This document shows, piece after piece, positions 1-6,475 of a stretch of 8,592 nucleotides of DNA. Both the position numbers and the translations under genes were made by a program. The notes under the pieces were generated by a model. It did no database searches. It had not been told where the DNA came from and saw only the letters and a list, made by a program, of their open reading frames with translations. Origin of the DNA: Thermoplasmata archaeon (GTDB lineage: Archaea; Thermoplasmatota; Thermoplasmata; Thermoplasmatales; Thermoplasmataceae); the NCBI GenBank assembly GCA_021801305.1, contig JAJYYD010000155.1:1-8592 (forward strand), read 5' to 3'. How positions within the stretch are numbered: the first letter of the stretch is position 1; the number at the start of each line of letters is the position of its first letter.

Positions 1-113
1 GGTATAAAGAGATGGTTGTAGTTTTAAATGAGAATTTGATGTGCCTCTCCCGAATTTCACTTATGAACTTAAAGTTCGATAATTGAAACTGGCAGAATTA
101 TGCGGTCAATCAA
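1..113. other. left flank, no gene assigned
   Basis: No gene is supported here. A plus-strand frame is open from base 3 to a TGA at 84-86 (27 codons) and could be the tail of a gene entering from the left, but I do not recognise it. A minus-strand frame is also open from a GTG at 58-60 to the left edge. A short dyad, GAACTT-A-AAGTTC, sits at 65-77; with a one-base spacer it cannot form a hairpin but could be a protein-binding site. A TATA-like GGTATAAAG lies at 1-9 with no convincing gene behind it. Confidence 0.3.
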
Positions 114-911
114 TCAGAGATGCAATACAACAGTATAGTTCTGGTACATGATGTATATTGCAACAATTATCACAATTATTGCGAATATCTGGGTGAGTCT
201 CCTTTTTGGTACTTTTCCTGCGAGCCTTGCCCCAAACCATCCTCCGAATATGCCACCTACAATAAACAGTGCCGAGATAATAATGTCCAGGTCTCCGCTT
301 ATGGCGTATCTGGCAGCGGTTATGACCCCAAAAGTACCAACTGCCATGAGAGATGTACCCACTGCCTGGAGTATGTTAAGCCCCCCGCCGAAGAGGAGCC
401 CGGGAACTATGAGAAATCCTCCACCGATTCCGAAATAACCGGAAGCAAAACCAACTATAAGCCCTGTAAGGATAAGTATAGCCAGTGATTTTGATGACCT
501 GGCTATTTTTCTCTCGACCTGTGAAATGTCGATGCATTTCCTCTTTAGCATATATACTGCTATGCCAATCATCAGGAAACTGAAGAAGAAAAGCAGATCA
601 TTTCCGGGAGTCAGAAGCCCCAGTTCAGATCCGGCCAGGACACCCGCAATTCCTGGCAATGTAAATTCTATACCGACTTTATAGTTGACATGCTTTTTCA
701 ATGTATGCGGTATGAGATTCAGGTATGCGTTTACACCAACTGCAAGCGCGGTTGTTCCGATCACGATGTGCGGATGATCAAACCCCACAAAATAAATGAG
801 CAACGGTATGGCAAGGATTGAGCCCCCACCGCCAATTAGCCCTAACGAGAATCCCACCAAGATGCCGGAAATTACTGAAAGAATAACCTGAATATCCGTT
901 ATTGGGTACAT
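114..911 (-). CDS. TauE/SafE family membrane transporter (probable sulfite/organosulfur or anion exporter)
   Basis: A 265-residue polytopic membrane protein of the TauE/SafE (DUF81) family, of usual length. The sequence shows the family's internal duplication: a glycine-rich motif early in each half (GLIGGGGSILAIP at 24-36 and GYFGIGGGFLIVP at 158-170), each inside a predicted membrane helix, with a basic loop at about 123-141 between the halves. Family members move sulfite, sulfoacetate or similar anions across the cytoplasmic membrane; the substrate here cannot be read from sequence. The ATG start lies 7 bases after the stop of the DsrE-like gene, so the two are almost certainly co-transcribed, which supports a sulfur-related substrate. 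No strong ribosome binding site is visible before the start, so translational coupling is likely. The family is firm; the substrate is inferred. Confidence 0.9.
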   Translation of the reverse strand: MYPITDIQVILSVISGILVGFSLGLIGGGGSILAIPLLIYFVGFDHPHIVIGTTALAVGVNAYLNLIPHTLKKHVNYKVGIEFTLPGIAGVLAGSELGLLTPGNDLLFFFSFLMIGIAVYMLKRKCIDISQVERKIARSSKSLAILILTGLIVGFASGYFGIGGGFLIVPGLLFGGGLNILQAVGTSLMAVGTFGVITAARYAISGDLDIIISALFIVGGIFGGWFGARLAGKVPKRRLTQIFAIIVIIVAIYIMYQNYTVVLHL

Positions 912-918
912 AATGCGC

Positions 919-1266
919 CTAGAAGGTTATGACGGAATAACCGTCCTGTATCCTGGCATCAGCTTCAACGCCGCCATAAACTGATTCCAGTCCGGGGAAT
1001 ATATCGTCAGGGGTAAGCCCTTCCCCTGCCATGCTCATCTCACATATCTTGACAGGTATGGATAGTTTTTGAAGAATATCCAGCTGATCCCTGAACTGTG
1101 GGGAGCTTTTCTGCTTCCTGTTCGCAGCCTGGACCCCTCTTCCGAGGAACATGAATTCTACTGTTGATTTTGCATTTTTCACAGCATTTGCTGCGAAATT
1201 GAATGCAACCATTTCAGTATTTATATTATCTTTGCCAGTTATTAGAATAACGAGAATTTTTGCCAT
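919..1266 (-). CDS. DsrE/TusD-like sulfur-relay family protein
   Basis: A 115-residue small soluble protein of the DsrE/DsrF-like fold. It opens with a hydrophobic strand (MAKILVILITGKDN) followed by an amphipathic helix with alternating alanines, and later has a strand ending in its only cysteine (IPVKICEMSM, Cys75). Members of this family carry persulfide sulfur on a conserved cysteine near this position, so Cys75 is the likely sulfur carrier. I placed the start at the ATG at 1264-1266 because the fold begins there; an in-frame ATG at 1303-1305 would add 13 residues that do not look like the family. The gene leads a two-gene unit with the TauE/SafE transporter 7 bases downstream, suggesting transfer or sensing of a reduced sulfur species linked to export. 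The family call is fairly sure; the sulfur role is inferred. Confidence 0.75.
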   Translation of the reverse strand: MAKILVILITGKDNINTEMVAFNFAANAVKNAKSTVEFMFLGRGVQAANRKQKSSPQFRDQLDILQKLSIPVKICEMSMAGEGLTPDDIFPGLESVYGGVEADARIQDGYSVITF

Positions 1267-1525
1267 TTTAATCAACCACTTTCTATTGGTTCCATATTGC
1301 CCCATTAAAGTTAAGAATTGCGTATTGTTATCTAATTAATTTCAATATTATTTCAATCAGATGAATTTATTTAGAATTTTCCGGATTTCGTGACTGTATG
1401 AAGCATTAATTCATTGTCCTTAAATAACCTAATTACTTTTTATTATTACTGATGGATATAAATGTCTGACAGCTATATGACATGTATATTCCATTTATGC
1501 CACAAACCGCAAAGGTGCATTGCAA
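1267..1525. promoter_or_regulatory. AT-rich divergent intergenic region
   Basis: This gap lies between the divergent DsrE-like gene and the glycosyltransferase-like gene and must hold both promoters. The plus-strand TATA box is described separately. No single convincing TATA box was found for the minus-strand gene; candidates are the reverse complements of 1364-1375 (TTCTAAATAAAT) and of 1294-1299. An 8-base direct repeat, ATTTCAAT, occurs at 1339-1346 and 1350-1357. I saw no tRNA or other structured RNA here. Confidence 0.5.
1455..1463 (+). promoter_or_regulatory. TATA box for the glycosyltransferase-like gene
   Basis: GATATAAAT is a good archaeal TATA box. With usual spacing, transcription would start near 1483-1488, giving a leader of about 40 bases that includes GGTG at 1514-1517, eight bases before the chosen ATG at 1526. 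Confidence 0.55.
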
Positions 1526-1529
1526 ATGA
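1482..1529 (+). other. possible 15-codon upstream ORF overlapping the next start codon
   Basis: An ATG at 1482-1484 opens a 15-codon frame (MYIPFMPQTAKVHCK) whose TGA stop at 1527-1529 overlaps the ATG at 1526-1528 in an ATGA arrangement. It has a second in-frame ATG at 1497. Position 1482 is close to the predicted transcription start, so it might be read as a leaderless ORF that couples translation to the downstream gene. The TATA box is a few bases nearer than usual for this, so the proposal is tentative; the peptide itself is not recognisable. Confidence 0.25.
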
Positions 1530-2431
1530 TGTCTGACTTCATGAAAAGAATGGATACGATCTTTTACCAGCAATCTTTCGACGCAGTCAATGAGTTTTTT
1601 TCCGGTTTTTCTTCAGAAGCGTCCATCATAGAGTGGATGCGGAAAAGGAGGAGGGCTGAACCCGTAATTTCTGAAATAGAGGGACTGGATGATATAATAG
1701 CAGTAATACCCGGGAATGCCCACACAGAAAATGTGGGATCGCATTCAGACGGTGATCTTTTTGGTGGTTTCAGAAAAATTTACTCGGGAACCGGAGACGG
1801 AAGGCCTGACTTTTCGGTATGCGTCAATGAAGGAATAAGGTTTGCCCTGAAGTATGAACCAGAATGGATCGTGATTTCCAGCCCCAATACCAGTCTTTAT
1901 GGCAACAGCCGGGAATTCAGGAAAGCGGTTAGCCATGCTGCGAATGATCATAACAGGATACTGATACCGGATCCATCTGTTATGAAATCAAAATACATGA
2001 GAATAGGAAGGAGAAATGTCCTCTCAGGCAAGCTTAATATAAACCGCCTTGAAAAATGGGCTTATGAAATAGAGGAGAATCTCTCCAGCAGGTTTGGGGA
2101 AATATACATTGCAGAGCCCATGGATATACTCCACAGGGCAATGAACAGATGGACCTTCAGTGTTGCAAACACGTCATCGTTCATTGTACTTTCCGGGAAG
2201 TGGTTGAAATCCCTCAATGGCCATGTAATGGATGAGACATTCACAAGCTCATACTGTGAGGTTGATTTTTCAATAAGGCATACAAGAAAAACCGGGAACG
2301 TAAGTTTCATAGATCTGCCATACAGGGTGCACAAGCAGAAAATTTCAAGGTTTTCACTGCCTTTTGAACATGTATGGGACCTGTGCAACCGTATCTACCT
2401 GACGCACAAGATTAATAATTCCTATTATTGA
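1526..2431 (+). CDS. divergent GT2-type glycosyltransferase-like protein
   Basis: A 301-residue soluble protein that resembles archaeal family 2 glycosyltransferases in layout. Residues 96-125 (FSVCVNEGIRFALK, then EPEWIVISSPNTSLYG) match the segment where such enzymes have a helix followed by a strand ending in the metal- and nucleotide-sugar-binding acidic motif (typically NDD or NPD). Residues 217-251 (a hydrophobic strand, then DETFTSSYCEVDFSIR) match the acceptor-site region that usually carries an E-D-x-D signature. The acidic residues of the first motif appear replaced by Pro-Asn, so catalysis may be lost or altered. The first 50 residues, including a basic run RKRRR at 39-43, are not recognisable. 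The start at ATG 1526 is preceded by AAGGTG at 1512-1517; a TTG at 1520 is less likely. The gene stands alone. Fold assignment is moderate; donor, acceptor and activity are unknown. Confidence 0.55.
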   Translation: MMSDFMKRMDTIFYQQSFDAVNEFFSGFSSEASIIEWMRKRRRAEPVISEIEGLDDIIAVIPGNAHTENVGSHSDGDLFGGFRKIYSGTGDGRPDFSVCVNEGIRFALKYEPEWIVISSPNTSLYGNSREFRKAVSHAANDHNRILIPDPSVMKSKYMRIGRRNVLSGKLNINRLEKWAYEIEENLSSRFGEIYIAEPMDILHRAMNRWTFSVANTSSFIVLSGKWLKSLNGHVMDETFTSSYCEVDFSIRHTRKTGNVSFIDLPYRVHKQKISRFSLPFEHVWDLCNRIYLTHKINNSYY

Positions 2432-2433
2432 AA

Positions 2434-2931
2434 TCAGTCCGGATCCTGAACCGGTCGGGTGCTTCCTGCTGTTTCTTCCTTCTTCACTGAACAGGTTTCC
2501 ACTATGCTGTCCCTCAGGTCGTCAAGAAGAACCTTTAGTTTTGAAAGAGATTCCGGATCCATTCCCCCAAGGCTTTTGGCAATATATTCAGTATGAAGTG
2601 ATTTTGCCCTTTTGAACAGATCAGTTCCGGCTTCCGTTATGACAAGATCAATAATCCTCCTGTCTTCAGTGTTCCTAACCCTATTTACTAGGCCGTTCTT
2701 TTCCATGGCGTCTATCAGCCCGGTGATCCAGCCCGGAGTTACCATTATAAGGTTTGCCATCTGGGCCATTGGCATTTTTCCCTCTTCGGAAAGATGCCGA
2801 AGTATGGAATATTCTGTGCTTCCTAAACCTATGGTCTGGAGATTTCTTTCCACTCCCCTTTTCCATACTTTCCATGTTTCAAGAAATGTTCGCCATACAC
2901 CTATTGAATCTGTATTTATATTTTTAGACAT
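2434..2931 (-). CDS. MarR family transcriptional regulator
   Basis: A 165-residue winged helix-turn-helix protein of typical MarR length. Residues 38-80 form the helix-turn-helix (STEYSILRHL, then MAQMANLIMVTPGWITGLID), and the wing follows with the family signature NTEDRRIIDLVIT at 87-99. The flanking helices (11-35 and 102-147) would form the dimer interface; the last 15 or so residues are polar and probably disordered. It should bind a palindromic site as a dimer and release it on binding a small ligand. The gene begins one base after the stop of the MFS transporter, with a strong ribosome binding site GGGTGA at 2938-2943 inside the transporter's last codons. It is therefore co-transcribed with the pump and most simply regulates that operon, although no clear operator palindrome was found upstream of the transporter. 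Confidence 0.9.
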   Translation of the reverse strand: MSKNINTDSIGVWRTFLETWKVWKRGVERNLQTIGLGSTEYSILRHLSEEGKMPMAQMANLIMVTPGWITGLIDAMEKNGLVNRVRNTEDRRIIDLVITEAGTDLFKRAKSLHTEYIAKSLGGMDPESLSKLKVLLDDLRDSIVETCSVKKEETAGSTRPVQDPD

Positions 2932-2932
2932 A

Positions 2933-4717
2933 TTACTTCACCCTTAATCCCGCAACACCTGCCTTGCTGCTGTCCACAGTTGTTTTTTCATTCACAGAAC
3001 TTTTTGATTCATGTCCGCCATTATCATCCTGTATAGCTGTATTTCCAGGATGCGCGTACTTCTTTCCCCTGAGCACTGAGAGTATTGCAGCAACTGCAGA
3101 TAAAGTCCCTCCAATATAGAAAGAATCCCTTAAAGCATGCATTACAGCTGGACCCAGAGCCCCAGGGAACCATGTGTTTGCCGTCATTGTGGCTATTGCT
3201 GAACTGCTTATTGATGAATAAAGGCTTGGAGCGGAGACCTGGATGGAAGAGAGGATTGTGGTCATGGGGTTATACCCGAGAAATGCCGCAAATATTGCCT
3301 CTGTTGGAGGAAGTGAATCAAGTGCTGATTTCAGCTGGGGTGCGCCTGCTGATGTGAGGGCGATGTTGAAGTAGTGAGGCAGGTTTGTTGAGAGTGCCAG
3401 TATGACGATTGTGAAAAATATTCCCATGCTTGCAGTCTGTGCCACATTCCTCATAGTTGCAACCATTCCGGATGAAACGCCTCTGTTCTCAGGAGATACT
3501 GAGTTCATGATGGCTGCTGTGTTTGGAGCTGCAAACATTCCACTTCCAAACCCGAGCATATAGAGCGTCAGACCGAATGGAAGGTATGTAAATGTGTATG
3601 AGAAGAATGTCAGGATCACAAATGCTCCAGCCACTATGAACATTCCTATAGTTGCTATGCCCCTTGCTCCATAGCGATCTGAAAGCGCACCTCCAAGTGG
3701 ACCCATGGTCAGGAATCCGAGAGTCATTGGAATCATGTAGATTCCGGCCCAGAAGGGAGTTGATGCAAAGGAGTAACCGTGCAGTGGAAGCCATACACCC
3801 TGGAGAAGGATAATCAGCATGAACATTACTCCTCCCCGGCCCAGCGAAGAAAGAAGTGATGCCAGGTTACCGAAGGCAAAAGCCCTGATCCTGAAAAGGG
3901 AGAGCTTGAACATGGGCTGTTTTACCCTTGTTTCGACAAATGGGAATGCGACCAGGAGTGCTGCCCCTACAGACAGTCCTGCTATGACAAACGGGTTGGT
4001 CCAGCCCATCACGTCCTTTCCGTATGGAAGGAGTGCATAGGTCAATGCAAGAAGAAATATTGTGATGCCGCCACCGAAAACGATGTTGCCGACATAATCT
4101 ATTTTCTGACTCCTGTCCCTTACTGAGTTGTCCTTCAGTTTTGTCAGTGACCATACTGTTCCCACAATGCCTATTGGAACGCTTACCAGGAAAACGAGCC
4201 TCCAGTTGATGACAGCCAGAACCCCTCCCAGGATCAGCCCTATAAATGATCCGCCCAGTGCAGCTACCTGGTTCAGGCCCAGAGCTTTTCCTCTCTCATG
4301 AAGGGGGAAAGCGTCTGTAAGGATAGCTGTGCTGTTGGCAAACAGGAAAGCCCCGCCCAGCCCCTGTATCAGCCTGAAAATTATGAGTTCCAATGCACCG
4401 GTTGTTCCCTTTCCCGGGGTTAGAAAAAGGAGTATTGAACCTGCCGTGAAAATTACAAAACCAAGGTTGAAAAGCCTTGTTCTGCCATAAATGTCTGATA
4501 ACCTTCCGATGGTGAGCAGTATTACTGCAGTGATTATGTTATACCCCATTATCATCCATATGAGGTAAAGGAAAGCCCCTGGAGCAAATGGATTGAGATC
4601 GATTCCCCCCTTTCCCAGAATCGCAGGTAAAGATATCAGGATTATTGTTCCATTTATGGCCGCCATCAGCACACCAATTGTTGTGTTGGAAAGCGCCACC
4701 CATTTGTAATGGACCAT
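2933..4717 (-). CDS. MFS drug/metabolite efflux transporter, DHA2-like (14-TM)
   Basis: A 594-residue major facilitator superfamily protein of the DHA2-type, 14-helix size. Visible signatures are motif A after helix 2 (GRLSDIYGRTR, 71-81), the antiporter motif C region (GGSFIGLILGG, 155-165), and the following NWRLVFLVSVPIG (171-183). A second GGALSDRYGAR copy of motif A opens the second half. A large loop of about 70 residues lies before the last helix (around 470-545), and the last 45 residues are a polar cytoplasmic tail. Such proteins export drugs, organic acids or other toxic compounds by proton antiport. The first-helix segment reads AINGTIILISLP, with Asn where many DHA2 pumps have Asp. 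I chose ATG 4717 over an in-frame TTG at 4726 because the TATA box at 4743-4752 then gives a nearly leaderless mRNA. It forms an operon with the MarR gene. The substrate is unknown. Confidence 0.9.
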   Translation of the reverse strand: MVHYKWVALSNTTIGVLMAAINGTIILISLPAILGKGGIDLNPFAPGAFLYLIWMIMGYNIITAVILLTIGRLSDIYGRTRLFNLGFVIFTAGSILLFLTPGKGTTGALELIIFRLIQGLGGAFLFANSTAILTDAFPLHERGKALGLNQVAALGGSFIGLILGGVLAVINWRLVFLVSVPIGIVGTVWSLTKLKDNSVRDRSQKIDYVGNIVFGGGITIFLLALTYALLPYGKDVMGWTNPFVIAGLSVGAALLVAFPFVETRVKQPMFKLSLFRIRAFAFGNLASLLSSLGRGGVMFMLIILLQGVWLPLHGYSFASTPFWAGIYMIPMTLGFLTMGPLGGALSDRYGARGIATIGMFIVAGAFVILTFFSYTFTYLPFGLTLYMLGFGSGMFAAPNTAAIMNSVSPENRGVSSGMVATMRNVAQTASMGIFFTIVILALSTNLPHYFNIALTSAGAPQLKSALDSLPPTEAIFAAFLGYNPMTTILSSIQVSAPSLYSSISSSAIATMTANTWFPGALGPAVMHALRDSFYIGGTLSAVAAILSVLRGKKYAHPGNTAIQDDNGGHESKSSVNEKTTVDSSKAGVAGLRVK

Positions 4718-4742
4718 GACTGTCAATCAATAAATAATTCAA

Positions 4743-4752
4743 CCTATAAAGT
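4743..4752 (-). promoter_or_regulatory. TATA box for the MFS-MarR operon
   Basis: On the minus strand this reads ACTTTATAGG. Its centre is about 30 bases before the ATG at 4717, so the transcript would have only a few leader bases. Confidence 0.5.
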
Positions 4753-4785
4753 ATTTACCGAAACAGAAAATTTTCTTCACGGATG

Positions 4786-4797
4786 CTTAAAAATAAG
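4786..4797 (-). terminator. possible T-rich terminator after the helix-turn-helix regulator
   Basis: Just after the regulator's stop the minus strand reads CTTATTTTTAAG, a T-run of the kind that ends archaeal transcripts. It sits before the MFS promoter, so the regulator and the MFS operon are probably separate units. The signal is short and could be chance in an AT-rich gap. Confidence 0.3.
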
Positions 4798-4801
4798 GGT
4801 T

Positions 4802-5476
4802 TTATCTCAGTGTAGCCATTGCCTTTGAGATGTCCTTGACTTCCATCTCGGTTGTTATAAGGGGTATACCCTCAATTTCAGCCAGCTTGATGGCCAGTTC
4901 ATCAATCCTGTCAGGCTTTATATATACCACGGCAGCGGGTTTCAAGGGATGCACCCGGATAGCAATCATGGGACTCCTGCCCATTTTCACTTCCGTAAAG
5001 AATATCACTCTCTGGCTTGACCATCCGTAGAGTTTGTTATATTCCGAATATGAAAATGAGAGTATGCCCTTGATTCCATCCACAATTGTATATCCCCGGA
5101 TATACCTGTTCAGGCCCACAACCGAGCAGTTTGTCCCCTTGATGAGCCTTATGACACGTTCAAGCGATACATCATGATTGTAGTCACCGAGATCCAGCAG
5201 GGCATCCGAAGGGACTCCACTGTTATATCTCCGCAATATGAGGCCCCCCCTGTGCCTGTCTATCTCAATCAATGCGAGAACTATCTTCCTGATTGAAGTG
5301 ACACCCGGAGATTTCCTCCTGCCCGATTCATAATCACTTATGACTGATGGGGATATCCCAAGATATTTGGACAAATCAAGCTGGGATACATTGAACTCTT
5401 CCCTCCATTTTCTTATTGTTTCCCCGGGATTTTCCGATATGGTTATCTCACCGGCAATTTTTTCATGAAGTTCCAC
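4802..5476 (-). CDS. archaeal helix-turn-helix (XRE-type) transcriptional regulator
   Basis: A 224-residue protein with an N-terminal Cro/C1-type helix-turn-helix: residues 18-58 read GETIRKWREEFNVSQ, then LDLSKYLGISPSVISDYESGRR and KSPG. The rest (about 65-224) is a mixed alpha/beta domain not recognised in detail; it ends with a strand-helix-strand unit (AAVVYIKPDRIDELAIKLAE, then IPLITTEM) that may bind a ligand. The layout matches a family of predicted regulators found across archaea whose targets are not established from sequence. I placed the start at GTG 5474-5476, not at the ATG 45 bases upstream: the TATA box at 5498-5507 lies 26 bases before the GTG, as expected for leaderless translation, and would lie inside the longer ORF. 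The product then begins VELHEKIAGEI, just before the conserved part. It is divergent from the signal peptidase gene. Confidence 0.8.
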   Translation of the reverse strand: MELHEKIAGEITISENPGETIRKWREEFNVSQLDLSKYLGISPSVISDYESGRRKSPGVTSIRKIVLALIEIDRHRGGLILRRYNSGVPSDALLDLGDYNHDVSLERVIRLIKGTNCSVVGLNRYIRGYTIVDGIKGILSFSYSEYNKLYGWSSQRVIFFTEVKMGRSPMIAIRVHPLKPAAVVYIKPDRIDELAIKLAEIEGIPLITTEMEVKDISKAMATLR

Positions 5477-5497
5477 GGTTGAGTAGATATGGATGGG

Positions 5498-5507
5498 ATA
5501 AAAATAT
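5498..5507 (-). promoter_or_regulatory. TATA box for the helix-turn-helix regulator
   Basis: The minus strand reads ATATTTTTAT, centred about 26.5 bases before the GTG at 5476. This spacing implies that transcription starts at or next to the start codon, and it decides the start chosen for this gene. Confidence 0.55.
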
Positions 5508-5585
5508 GTTGCATTGAACATATTTTGTCCTGCAGATACCCGCCATAAAATGAGGTTTGTTTTCCGGCTTCACCGTCATTTGTTC

Positions 5586-5591
5586 TTATAT
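5586..5591 (+). promoter_or_regulatory. TATA box upstream of the signal peptidase gene
   Basis: TTATAT is centred about 27 bases before an ATG at 5616-5618, so transcription probably starts near 5614-5616. The signal peptidase start (GTG 5654) would then have a leader of about 40 bases. A second TATA-like stretch, CATAAAATG at 5543-5551, is a weaker alternative. Confidence 0.45.
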
Positions 5592-5615
5592 CTTTCAAGA
5601 TCACACAGAACAGGC

Positions 5616-5699
5616 ATGGAAAATTACTTTTTCAATGATTCAATTGGGAAGGAGTGCCGCCTAGAACTAAAGGGAAGCCATGGTACCTGTACGCAATAG
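5616..5699 (+). other. possible leaderless upstream ORF overlapping the signal peptidase gene
   Basis: The ATG at 5616 is positioned as a leaderless start relative to the TATA box at 5586-5591. It opens 27 codons (beginning MENYFFNDSIGKE, ending in TAG at 5697-5699) in a different frame from the signal peptidase, overlapping its first 46 bases. The peptide is not recognisable. It may be translated for control, or be chance. Confidence 0.2.
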
Positions 5700-6454
5700 T
5701 TGCCTTTGTGCTCCTGATCCTTATCCTTACAGTATATGCAGGAACCTGGCCACCATTCTCTGTCGTGGAATCCGAAAGCATGGAACATGGTTCTTCCTGG
5801 ACTCCCGGGGTGATCAACACTGGAGATATTGTATTCGTTAAAAAGGTCCAGGACCCGGTGAAGAATGTCATAACGTATGTTGTGGGCAGGACTGAAAACC
5901 TTTCAAAGAACTATGGGGAATACGGGGATGTGATACTGTACCATGCCCCCAATGGCCTTACAATCATACACAGGGCAATTTTCTACCTTCAATGGAAGGA
6001 CGGGAATCCCATAGTGGATGGATATGATGGACAGTCGTGGATACATATAACCAAAAATTATATCCTCATTGACAGTGTTGGATACAGTTCCAGGAATCTT
6101 GTAGTTTACCTGAGCAGCATTGAGAACGAAAGCGGATTTATAACCCTGGGCGATTACAATCTTGCCCACTTTGGAATTTATGTGCCAAGCCTGAATGCCT
6201 ACAGGGCTGTGGACCAGGACCCGCTGGTTTTTGGATTCCCGCCTGTAAAGCCATCCCAGGTGGAGGGAATTGCATTCGGGCAGATACCATGGTTCGGATT
6301 GATCAAGCTCAACATTATGCGGCTTTATGGGCAGTGGCCTGATTACAACGAGGTACCAAGGTATGCCTACGACTATCTTTTGATCTCACTTGCAGGAATT
6401 TTCACAGCAGTTTTCTTCCCGTACGGCAAAGTGATCAGGAAAAGGAAAAAATGA
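5654..6454 (+). CDS. type I signal peptidase (archaeal/ER type)
   Basis: A 266-residue membrane-bound protease that removes signal peptides from exported proteins on the outer face of the cytoplasmic membrane. An N-terminal membrane helix (about 11-30) is followed by the catalytic serine box SESM (Ser42). The box IIHR carries the histidine that replaces bacterial lysine in archaeal and ER enzymes (His106), and GFITLGDYN carries the conserved aspartate (Asp167). A second membrane helix near 242-260 and a basic tail RKRKK end the protein. The catalytic domain is longer than minimal archaeal enzymes, with an insert after the aspartate box (about 170-225). The only plausible start is GTG 5654, since an in-frame TGA lies at 5636-5638; GGAAGGAG abuts the GTG too closely for an ideal ribosome binding site. 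It is followed 32 bases later by a small membrane protein gene in the same operon. Confidence 0.88.
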   Translation: MPPRTKGKPWYLYAIVAFVLLILILTVYAGTWPPFSVVESESMEHGSSWTPGVINTGDIVFVKKVQDPVKNVITYVVGRTENLSKNYGEYGDVILYHAPNGLTIIHRAIFYLQWKDGNPIVDGYDGQSWIHITKNYILIDSVGYSSRNLVVYLSSIENESGFITLGDYNLAHFGIYVPSLNAYRAVDQDPLVFGFPPVKPSQVEGIAFGQIPWFGLIKLNIMRLYGQWPDYNEVPRYAYDYLLISLAGIFTAVFFPYGKVIRKRKK

Positions 6455-6475
6455 ATTAGGAGTTATACTCTGCAT

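Noticed and set aside
1..30. TATA-like GGTATAAAG followed by an ATG at 28-30 as a leaderless gene
   Set aside because: The frame from this ATG stops after three codons, and no longer plus-strand gene follows.
65..77. GAACTT-A-AAGTTC as a hairpin terminator of the TauE/SafE gene
   Set aside because: A one-base spacer cannot form a loop and no T-run follows on the minus strand.
120..488. Plus-strand 122-codon ORF opposite the TauE/SafE gene
   Set aside because: It is cysteine/proline-rich, has no recognisable domain, and lies wholly antisense to a clear membrane protein gene; it reflects that gene's codon bias.
1303..1305. Upstream ATG as the start of the DsrE-like gene
   Set aside because: It adds 13 residues (MGQYGTNRKWLIK) before the first beta strand of the fold; the ATG at 1266 begins exactly at that strand.
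1520..1522. TTG as the start of the glycosyltransferase-like gene
   Set aside because: An ATG follows two codons later at 1526 with better spacing (8 bases) to GGTG at 1514-1517.
2062..2388. Minus-strand 108-codon ORF opposite the glycosyltransferase-like gene
   Set aside because: No family resemblance and no upstream signals; it is a shadow of the plus-strand frame, which shows GT2-like motifs.
2439..2454. CCGG-8-CCGG inverted repeat as a terminator between the convergent genes
   Set aside because: The stem is only four base pairs, lies within the marR coding end, and has no T-run.
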